The translations under genes were made by a program, and so were the position numbers. The notes beneath the pieces are model-generated. The model did not search any database and had not been told where the DNA came from. It worked only from the letters and a program-made list of their open reading frames with translations. Positions 1 to 4,958 of a stretch of 5,689 nucleotides of DNA are shown here, piece after piece (positions within the stretch are counted from its first letter, which is position 1; the number at the start of each line of letters is the position of its first letter). The stretch is from Peptococcaceae bacterium (GTDB taxonomy: Bacteria; Bacillota; Desulfitobacteriia; Desulfitobacteriales; Desulfitobacteriaceae). The stretch lies in assembly GCA_031289815.1 (NCBI GenBank), contig JAITOS010000137.1, positions 1-5,689 of the forward strand. Reading direction: 5' to 3'.

Positions 1-66
1 GTGGCGGAGGATGGGGAAATCAGCCTGTTCCCGGACGGCAAGACCTTGATCCGGCTGGAGAGATGA
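1..66 (+). CDS. C-terminal end of an unidentified protein (5' truncated)
   Basis: Frame 1 is open from the left edge to a TGA at 64-66 and encodes about 21 residues ending EISLFPDGKTLIRLER. The composition is balanced, with alternating hydrophobic and charged residues as in a C-terminal beta hairpin. This differs sharply from the R/G/L-rich translations just downstream, so it reads as the tail of a real gene. The GTG at position 1 is probably internal. The pattern 'lF-DGk-li' faintly recalls the C-terminal strand of ThiF/HesA-type E1-like adenylyltransferases, but 21 residues are too few to assign a family and I do not name a function. No obvious + strand terminator follows it. Confidence 0.45.
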   Translation: MAEDGEISLFPDGKTLIRLER

Positions 67-116
67 GATTTGCGTTGTTCGGCGCGGTGAGGGCGGACGG
101 GTGGAGGGGGTGGGTA

Positions 117-194
117 CGCTTACTCTTGCTGAGGGGCCGCGAAGGGCGGACGGGTCGCTTACTCTTGCTGAAAGGCCGCGAAGGGCGGACGGTT
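117..194. repeat. Two-copy 39-bp tandem direct repeat
   Basis: Positions 117-155 and 156-194 are adjacent copies of a 39-bp unit beginning CGCTTACTCTTGCTGA and ending near GAAGGGCGGACGG. They match at 36 of 39 positions; the differences are at unit positions 17, 18 and 38. The core GGGCGGACGG appears a third time at 91-100, followed by unrelated G-rich sequence, so an older partial copy may lie to the left. The unit length is 13 codons, so it leaves reading frames open without implying coding. The second copy also supplies the left arm of the inverted repeat at 178-282. Confidence 0.85.
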
Positions 195-282
195 CCGCTT
201 TTCGTCCCGCTGCGCCTTCCTGGCGCAAAGGGACGCGCTCGGCGTCCATGCCTCGCTTGGCGCGGAACCGTCCGCCCTTCGC
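178..282. repeat. Perfect 21-bp inverted repeat enclosing a nested hairpin
   Basis: The arm at 178-198 is the exact reverse complement of 262-282 (core CGAAGGGCGGACGGTTCCGC on the left arm). The 63 bases between the arms contain a second imperfect palindrome: CGTCCC at 203-208 pairs with GGGACG at 230-235, and TGCGCC at 211-216 pairs with GGCGCA at 222-227, around a 5-base loop. As RNA or single-stranded DNA this would form a large stem with an inner hairpin. No T-run follows on either strand, so it does not look like a standard intrinsic terminator. The architecture resembles small palindromic interspersed repeats, but no family can be named from this single copy. Confidence 0.8.
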
Positions 283-358
283 TTGGCTGTGGAGTCTGGA
301 GCGGGGGCGGCGGTAGGCGTTTTGGATCTCTGTTTTTGGGGTCTTGTTGGGGGTATTG

Positions 359-407
359 AAAAGGACGCCCGCCTCCGGCTTCGCTGTGCGAAGGTAGGGG
401 CGGGCGT
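359..407 (-). terminator. Possible intrinsic terminator reading leftward
   Basis: ACGCCCGCC at 365-373 pairs with GGCGGGCGT at 399-407. An inner stem, CTTCGC at 379-384 with GCGAAG at 388-393, has a 3-base loop. Read on the minus strand, the hairpin is followed by CCTTTTC, a short U-tract. This could end transcripts from the RuBisCO-like gene, although that gene stops about 300 bases earlier. The U-tract is weak and offset by two bases, so the hairpin may instead be another interspersed palindrome. No T-run follows on the + strand. Confidence 0.35.
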
Positions 408-448
408 TATGGGTTTGGATTTCGTTGTTTGCTGATCCAATGAGGCTG

Positions 449-508
449 TAACTAATCTCATTAGTTTATAACTAATCGCATTAGTTTACGGCTTGCCGGA
501 TTAGTTTA
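449..508. repeat. AT-rich 20-bp phased repeats with two palindromes
   Basis: The 9-mer ATTAGTTTA occurs at 460-468, 480-488 and 500-508, exactly 20 bp apart. The first two are right halves of palindromes AACTAAT-N3-ATTAGTT at 450-466 (centre CTC) and 470-486 (centre CGC). The third has only the right half-site, inside a short inverted repeat, CGGCT at 489-493 and AGCCG at 508-512. Seven-base arms with a 3-base spacer, repeated every two helical turns, resemble a tandem operator for a dimeric regulator. However, I see no convincing promoter or adjacent gene start here, so the role is unknown. Confidence 0.75.
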
Positions 509-579
509 GCCGTTTATCGTGTTTCTGATCGTTAGCGTTGTCGTTCGACAGGCGAAGTTAAGGCTACTCGCTCACTGCG

Positions 580-611
580 CGCCGCCGAAGCCGTATGCTT
601 TGGTGGCGGCG
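580..611. repeat. GC-rich hairpin downstream of the RuBisCO-like gene
   Basis: CGCCGCC at 580-586 is the reverse complement of GGCGGCG at 605-611, and the loop contains a further AAGC (588-591) with GCTT (597-600) pairing. No T-run follows on either strand, so a terminator role is not supported. It lies in the transcript region after the minus-strand gene that stops at 705. Confidence 0.45.
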
Positions 612-704
612 AGGACGTCTGCGAGGATCGTTGCCGCAACAGCTCAACCGGACTTTTTCCGCCCAGCGGCGATGTTCGCGCAATGATTCGCCTTGCTTTA
701 GCGC

Positions 705-1868
705 TCAGGCGAACCCCGCCTCTATCTCTTCCAAAAAGCGTCGGCAATTGCCGATGATATCCGGGCCTAAACTGAACAGCCCCCCGCCGATCAAGATCAG
801 AACGTCCGTTCCGTACCGCCGGATCATTTCTTTAATGTTTTTCAGCTCCATACCTCCGGCCGGACTGGGAAAGATCGGGGGCAAGCGGCCCAGCTTTTCC
901 TTGCTTGCCCGCGTGATCGCCGCGCAATCTTCCGCTGAAAACGGGAAGCGACCGCCGGCATTGGGAAAGATCGTGGCGTCCGCCCCCGCGATGCGCGTCA
1001 GGGTCCCAAACAGCGGCCCATAGGTGATCCCTTGGGCGTTAATGGCGTAACTGCCGATAAAAGCGGGGTGGACGATGAGCGGCAGATCAATTTCCGGACA
1101 GGCTAAACGGCGCACGGCGTCCCAGCCTGCCAGTCCCGGTGACAGGAGCAGCGCCCCGGCGCCCAGTTTTTTCGCCAGCAAGGCCCGCTCAAAAACCCGC
1201 TCCGCCGGGGCGGTAACATTCGGCGCGTAGATCGCTCGGCTGCCCTGCTTCTCATTGACTTCCCGCACCGCCGCGGCGCAACGGGCGACCCGTTCTTCAA
1301 AGGGAGCGAACACCTGATCCGTAAGCCCGTGGTCGTCCTTGATGATGTTAATGCCGCCTTGGGCAAATTGTCCGGCTAAAACGGCCAAGTTTTTCGCCGA
1401 CAATCCCAGCGGTTTCAGCGCCGTAAAAAGAGGGGGCCGGACAGGAACGCCCAGGCGCTGCCGAATCCCGGCGATCCCAAAACGGGGACCACCCCATTGC
1501 TCTAAAAACCGCTCGCCCGCTTGAATCGCCGTCACCTGAACGCCCTGCTTCAAGCTGATATTGCCAAAGATCACGTTGAGAAATTGCGTCAGCTCTCCCG
1601 CCGCGATTTCCTCGGCAAAACTGATCGTCGCCGCATAGCTGTCCGCGCCTTCTTCCCGTTCAAACCCCTCCAGCCGCCCGACAACGGCTTCCGCAATCGC
1701 TCCGGGCGGCAGCAAAGACAACGGGAATTCTACCGTCTGTTCGGCGCAAATATCCGCCGCTTTGCTTCTGGCGGTCTCCCGATCCCCCCACAGACGATAG
1801 CGTACCAAAAAACGGTTGCCGCTGAGCTGTTTGCGCAGAGCGGCGTCGTCATAATCCTCGAAAAACAT
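705..1868 (-). CDS. RuBisCO-like protein (form IV type), specific reaction unassigned
   Basis: This 387-aa protein has the RuBisCO large-subunit fold signature. An N-terminal domain (about 15-120) includes AEQTVEFP (42-49). A C-terminal TIM-barrel domain follows. Active-site equivalents seen: LKPLGLSAKN (151-160) keeps the first catalytic Lys (K152), but Leu154 replaces the second. GGINIIKDDH (171-180) keeps the carbamylation-type Lys (K177) and two Asp, but His180 replaces the metal-ligand Glu. His267 is kept. The loop-6 Lys appears to be Arg307, and PAGG (336-339) and GGG (361-363) keep the phosphate-binding glycines. These losses argue against CO2 fixation. Known RuBisCO-like families act in methionine salvage (MtnW enolase, methylthioribulose-phosphate isomerase) or as transcarboxylase/decarboxylases on acid-sugar phosphates (OiaX type); the sequence alone does not decide. 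The start at 1868 has AAGGAG 7 nt upstream. No salvage or sugar genes are visible nearby. Length is normal for the family, and the product is likely cytosolic. Confidence 0.9.
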   Translation of the reverse strand: MFFEDYDDAALRKQLSGNRFLVRYRLWGDRETARSKAADICAEQTVEFPLSLLPPGAIAEAVVGRLEGFEREEGADSYAATISFAEEIAAGELTQFLNVIFGNISLKQGVQVTAIQAGERFLEQWGGPRFGIAGIRQRLGVPVRPPLFTALKPLGLSAKNLAVLAGQFAQGGINIIKDDHGLTDQVFAPFEERVARCAAAVREVNEKQGSRAIYAPNVTAPAERVFERALLAKKLGAGALLLSPGLAGWDAVRRLACPEIDLPLIVHPAFIGSYAINAQGITYGPLFGTLTRIAGADATIFPNAGGRFPFSAEDCAAITRASKEKLGRLPPIFPSPAGGMELKNIKEMIRRYGTDVLILIGGGLFSLGPDIIGNCRRFLEEIEAGFA

Positions 1869-1875
1869 GCCTTTT

Positions 1876-1881
1876 CTCCTT
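1876..1881 (-). promoter_or_regulatory. Ribosome binding site of the RuBisCO-like gene
   Basis: On the minus strand AAGGAG ends 7 nt before the ATG at 1868-1866, within GGAAGGAG. This fixes the start at MFFEDYDD and disfavours the other-frame ATG at 1945, which lacks such a site. Confidence 0.85.
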
Positions 1882-1924
1882 CCGAAAATTCAGAGCGCTT
1901 CCGGTTGCGCGCCGCTGTGAAGGG

Positions 1925-1956
1925 CTGGCGTACAGGTTGCCCCATGTGCCTGCCAG
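1925..1956 (-). promoter_or_regulatory. Hairpin in the leader of the RuBisCO-like gene
   Basis: In the untranslated leader, CTGGC (1956-1952 on the minus strand) pairs with GCCAG (1929-1925), and an inner AGG (1951-1949) can pair with CCT (1936-1934). The loop holds CACATGGGGCAA. The element lies about 45 nt before the ribosome binding site. It does not match the consensus of any riboswitch I can recall (SAM, THF, TPP, cobalamin, ZTP and cyclic-di-GMP were compared by eye). It could be a simple structured leader. Confidence 0.35.
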
Positions 1957-2019
1957 GTAGTATTTTGCATAAAACCTCAGCTCCAACCGTAACCTTATTT
2001 ATCCTATGGCTTTACAGTC

Positions 2020-2025
2020 ATTATA
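2020..2025 (-). promoter_or_regulatory. Perfect -10 element (TATAAT) upstream of the RuBisCO-like gene
   Basis: The minus strand reads CGGTATAATGACTG, an exact sigma-70/sigma-A -10 hexamer in the 216-bp gap between the ATPase stop and the RuBisCO-like start. Transcription would begin near 2013 and give a leader of about 145 nt. There is no good -35 at 16-19 bp spacing (TATGAA at 17) and no extended TGn, so either an activator is needed or the match is chance. If real, it separates this gene from the ATPase transcript. Confidence 0.5.
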
Positions 2026-2084
2026 CCGAAATTCTTGGCCTTTTCATAGTGTGCCGCGCCGAAAGCGCCGCATGGCCTGGGAAA

Positions 2085-4820
2085 TCATCCCCGCCCAGTC
2101 GCCATGCTTTCCCGCCAAAAATTCCTGATCAGGCTGATCACTCCGATCACGATCGTAGGCCCCGCAGCCGCGCCAAGAACGAGTTCCCATTGCCACCCCA
2201 ACAGAGGCGCGGTCTTAAAGATCCCCTGCAAAGGCGTCCAATAGATCACGCTCAACTGCATCAGCGCCGAAATCGCCACCGCTCCCAGCAGACAGGGATT
2301 CGATAACAGGCTGGTTTCAAAGATCCCCCGTTCCTCCGATTTACAGTCAAACACATGAATCAGCTGGGAAAACACTAAGGCGGAAAAAGCCATCGTCCGG
2401 GCGGCCAGCAGTTCCGCTCCGAAGAATAGGCCGACCGCAAAAACAAATAAGGTTCCCAAGCCGATGATCGTCCCGCGAATTGCGATCCTCCCGGCCAATC
2501 CTCTGGCAAAGACGCTTTCTCCCGGCGTCCGCGGCGGTCGTTCCATAATTCCCGGCTCCGCTTTTTCCATGCCTAACGCCATCGCCGGCAGACCGTCCGT
2601 CACCAGATTCACCCACAGGATCTGAATCGCCAGCAAGGGCAAGGGCAAGCCCACCAGAACGGCTAAGAACATAGTCAGCACCTCGCCCAGATTGCAAGAG
2701 AGCAGATAGCGGATAAACTTGCGAATATTATCGTAGATCGCCCGTCCTTCTTCTACCGCCGCCACGATCGTCGCAAAATTATCATCCCCCAGAACCATGG
2801 CCGACGCCCCTTTGGTCACATCCGTACCATTCTGTCCCATGGCAATGCCGATATCCGCTTCTTTCACCGCTGGAGCGTCATTGACGCCGTCTCCGGTCAT
2901 CGCCACCACCTGCCCCCCCTGTTTTAACGCCCGCACAATCCTCAATTTGTCCTTCGGCGTGACCCGGGCGTATACCCGGATATCCAGCACCTGGCGGCTC
3001 AATTCTTCATCGCTCATTCTTGCCAGTTCCAGACCGGTGACGACCTCCCTGCCGGGGATCTTCTGTATGATCCCCAATTCCCTGGCCACCGCCTCAGCCG
3101 TTAGGCGATGATCACCGGTAATCATGACCGTTTTAATCCCCGCCCGCCGGCAGACCTGGATAGCTTGGCGCGCGCTGGCCCGCGGCGGATCGATCATTCC
3201 CATCAGTCCCGCGAAAATCAGGTTTTGCTCCGCGTCTGCCGCCGCGCTCCCCTCCGGTAGCGGCTTTTCGGCTAAGGCCAACACCCGCAAAGCCTGTCGG
3301 GCCATCTCGTCGTGCGCTCTCATGATAGCGCACCGGCGTTCGGCAGTCAGCTCTCTCACGCCCTCCGGCGTCAGCTCCTGACGGCAAAGGCCGATGATGG
3401 TGTCCGGCGCTCCCTTGATATAGGCCTGTTTTCCCCGTTTGTTCCGATAAATCACGCTCATCCTTTTACGCACGGAATCAAACGGTATTTCGCCGATCCT
3501 CTCTTCCTTCTTTTCCAAAACCTCACGCCAAATTCCGGCCTTAGCCGCCGCTACCAGCAGCGCCCCTTCGGTCGGATCTCCGTCGATCCCCCATTTTGCG
3601 TCCCTTTTAGCGGCGCGGAAGAGTCCGGCGACCTGAATTCCTTTTTTCGTCAGACTGGCGTTATTGCACAGAGCGGCGATCCGCAACGTTTTTTGGATAT
3701 TCTCCTCCCGGGTGGCGTCCGCCCCCTGAAAATCCCCTTTCGGATCGTATCCCTGGCCGCTTACCGCGATCATGCGCCCGCCGGTATAGATCCGCCTTAC
3801 CGTCATTTCATTCTGCGTCAGGGTCCCGGTTTTATCCGAACAGATCACAGTGGCGCAGCCAAGCGTCTCCACGGCGGGCAATTTACGCACGATCGCCTTG
3901 CGCTTGATCATCCGCTGTACGCCCAGCGCCAAAGACAAGGTCACGATGGCCGGCAGACCTTCGGGAATCGCCGCGACCGCCAGCGAGACTCCGGCAAAAA
4001 ACATCTTATAGAATCCTTCCCCGCGCCAGATTCCGGTCAGGACCACCAGAAAACAAACCAGAACGCTCAGGAAAACCAACCATTTTCCTAATTGCGCCAA
4101 TCGTTGCTGTAAAGGCGTGAGCTCCTCTGCCACCGTCTGGATCAGACCGGCGATCATCCCCATTTCCGTGGCCATTCCCGTAGCGACGACCAGACCGGCC
4201 CCCCTGCCGGCCGCCAGGGTCGTCCCCATATATCCCATATTGTGACGATCCGCCATAGGCGTATATTCATCCCGCAGCGGCGCGGCGGCTTTAGGCGACG
4301 GCTGCGATTCCCCCGTCAACGCCGATTCTTCCACTTTCATATTCACCGTCCGCATAAAACGCACGTCCGCCGGTATCCGGTCGCCCGCTTCCAGCAAAAC
4401 AATATCTCCCGGTACGAGCTCCGCCGCCGGGAGGCGCTGTTCGCTCCCTTCCCGCAGCACCTTCGCCTCCGGCGCCGTCAGCTGTTTTAAAGATTCCATC
4501 GACCGCTCGGCGCGGTATTCCTGGATAAAACCCAGGATCGCGTTCATCAGCACGATGCTTAAAATCGTGACCGAGTCGGCCAATTCTCCTAACCATACGG
4601 AAACGACCGTGGCGGCCAGGAGCACCAGCACCATAAAATCCTTAAACTGCCGCAAAAAAAGGAACAGCGGTTGGATCCCTTTTTTCTCTGTCAGCACATT
4701 TTTTCCCACCCGCGCGGCCCGTCGTTCCGCTTCCCGCTGGCTTAATCCCTGCGACGGCTGTACCTCCAGGGCCTTTGCCGCGTCGGTCCATGAAATGACA
4801 TGCCATGCTTGCTGCTGCAT
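2085..4820 (-). CDS. Calcium-transporting P-type ATPase (SERCA/PMCA-like, P2A type)
   Basis: This intact 911-aa pump probably exports Ca2+ across the cytoplasmic membrane using ATP. Domains in order: N-terminal cation-ATPase segment (about 5-75), M1-M2 (about 55-100), actuator with TGES (169-172), M3-M4 (about 245-300) with PEGLP (286-290), phosphorylation site DKTGT (Asp329), nucleotide domain with KGAPD (469-473), DPPR (544-547), TGD (568-570) and hinge TGDGVNDAP (642-650), then M5-M10. Ca2+ ligand equivalents of SERCA are kept: Glu287 (M4), Asn710 and Glu713 (M5), Asn738, Thr741 and Asp742 (M6). Gln819 sits where SERCA M8 has Glu. This set argues against Na+/K+, H+ or heavy-metal pumps. 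The start at 4820 has AAGGGGG 9 nt upstream. It is transcribed divergently from the NFACT gene. B. subtilis YloB is the likely counterpart. No terminator is evident after the stop. Confidence 0.96.
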   Translation of the reverse strand: MQQQAWHVISWTDAAKALEVQPSQGLSQREAERRAARVGKNVLTEKKGIQPLFLFLRQFKDFMVLVLLAATVVSVWLGELADSVTILSIVLMNAILGFIQEYRAERSMESLKQLTAPEAKVLREGSEQRLPAAELVPGDIVLLEAGDRIPADVRFMRTVNMKVEESALTGESQPSPKAAAPLRDEYTPMADRHNMGYMGTTLAAGRGAGLVVATGMATEMGMIAGLIQTVAEELTPLQQRLAQLGKWLVFLSVLVCFLVVLTGIWRGEGFYKMFFAGVSLAVAAIPEGLPAIVTLSLALGVQRMIKRKAIVRKLPAVETLGCATVICSDKTGTLTQNEMTVRRIYTGGRMIAVSGQGYDPKGDFQGADATREENIQKTLRIAALCNNASLTKKGIQVAGLFRAAKRDAKWGIDGDPTEGALLVAAAKAGIWREVLEKKEERIGEIPFDSVRKRMSVIYRNKRGKQAYIKGAPDTIIGLCRQELTPEGVRELTAERRCAIMRAHDEMARQALRVLALAEKPLPEGSAAADAEQNLIFAGLMGMIDPPRASARQAIQVCRRAGIKTVMITGDHRLTAEAVARELGIIQKIPGREVVTGLELARMSDEELSRQVLDIRVYARVTPKDKLRIVRALKQGGQVVAMTGDGVNDAPAVKEADIGIAMGQNGTDVTKGASAMVLGDDNFATIVAAVEEGRAIYDNIRKFIRYLLSCNLGEVLTMFLAVLVGLPLPLLAIQILWVNLVTDGLPAMALGMEKAEPGIMERPPRTPGESVFARGLAGRIAIRGTIIGLGTLFVFAVGLFFGAELLAARTMAFSALVFSQLIHVFDCKSEERGIFETSLLSNPCLLGAVAISALMQLSVIYWTPLQGIFKTAPLLGWQWELVLGAAAGPTIVIGVISLIRNFWRESMATGRG

Positions 4821-4829
4821 GTGTTTTTT

Positions 4830-4836
4830 CCCCCTT
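4830..4836 (-). promoter_or_regulatory. Ribosome binding site of the calcium ATPase
   Basis: On the minus strand AAGGGGG lies 9 nt before the ATG at 4820-4818. It departs from AAGGAGG at one base and is the only purine-rich candidate near this start. It supports MQQQAW as the N-terminus. Confidence 0.6.
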
Positions 4837-4912
4837 ACTCCAAGTAGTGCGCCCCTGTGTCCCGGCTGCTTGTACAGCTTATTCCACTGCCGGAGGAAAA
4901 ATTCCGTTTATG

Positions 4913-4921
4913 TGATATACT
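4913..4921 (+). promoter_or_regulatory. Extended -10 promoter of the NFACT/rqcH gene
   Basis: TGATATACT provides TGn plus TATACT (5 of 6 matches to TATAAT), an extended -10 element. The -35 region at 17-bp spacing (GAGGAA, 4893-4898) is poor, which extended -10 promoters tolerate. Transcription would start near 4928, giving a leader of about 30 nt before the ATG at 4959. Confidence 0.6.
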
Positions 4922-4946
4922 AAAGCATAGGTTCTCAGAAAAAATC

Positions 4947-4952
4947 AGGAGG
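4947..4952 (+). promoter_or_regulatory. Ribosome binding site of the NFACT/rqcH gene
   Basis: AGGAGG ends 6 nt before the ATG at 4959-4961, a consensus Shine-Dalgarno site at good spacing. It fixes the start of the NFACT protein. Confidence 0.9.
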
Positions 4953-4958
4953 CTGACT

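Larger units (their letters stand above)
67..704. other. Repeat-rich non-coding region between convergent genes
   Basis: This stretch of about 640 bases lies between the ends of two convergent genes: the + strand gene stopping at 66 and the minus-strand RuBisCO-like gene stopping at 705. Several frames are open because the DNA is GC-rich and the tandem repeat unit is a multiple of three. Their products are low complexity (runs of R, G, L, P and S) with no recognisable domain and no good ribosome binding site. The region holds a 39-bp tandem duplication, a long inverted repeat, two further GC-rich hairpins and an AT-rich phased array, each listed separately. The two repeat styles, GC-rich on the left and AT-rich near 450-508, suggest accumulated interspersed repeats rather than one decayed gene. 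Confidence 0.6.

Noticed and set aside
178..282. Intrinsic terminator for the + strand gene ending at 66
   Set aside because: The stem is far too long, contains a nested hairpin, and is followed by no T-run.
63..359. 98-codon + strand frame whose ATG overlaps the upstream stop as ATGA
   Set aside because: The overlap resembles translational coupling, but the product is R/G/L-rich low complexity generated by the GC-rich repeats and the in-phase 39-bp unit. It crosses the whole inverted repeat and has no recognisable domain.
159..461. 100-codon minus-strand frame across the repeat region
   Set aside because: The composition is that of translated repeat DNA (R, P, S, A). It spans the inverted repeat, the hairpin at 365-407 and part of the AT-rich array, and has no ribosome binding site.
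117..508. CRISPR array
   Set aside because: The repeats are either directly adjacent without spacers (39-bp unit) or only 9 bp long at 20-bp phase, and no cas gene is present.
1730..1945. Minus-strand ATG at 1945 opening a 71-codon frame in the RuBisCO-like leader
   Set aside because: There is no AAGGAG-type site upstream, and most of its length overlaps the RuBisCO-like gene in another frame. The start at 1868 has a much better ribosome binding site.
1869..2084. Known riboswitch (SAM, THF, TPP, cobalamin, ZTP or cyclic-di-GMP) in the RuBisCO-like leader
   Set aside because: The conserved cores of these classes as I know them are not present. Only a short 5-bp stem with a partial inner pairing is visible.
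1521..2306. 261-codon + strand frame crossing the RuBisCO-like 5' end, the intergenic gap and the ATPase 3' end
   Set aside because: It is antisense to two clearly conserved genes, and its product is low complexity with many R, P and H residues, as expected for a shadow frame in GC-rich DNA.
3312..4091. 259-codon + strand frame inside the ATPase gene
   Set aside because: It is antisense to the conserved nucleotide-binding and phosphorylation domains, with no domain signature of its own.
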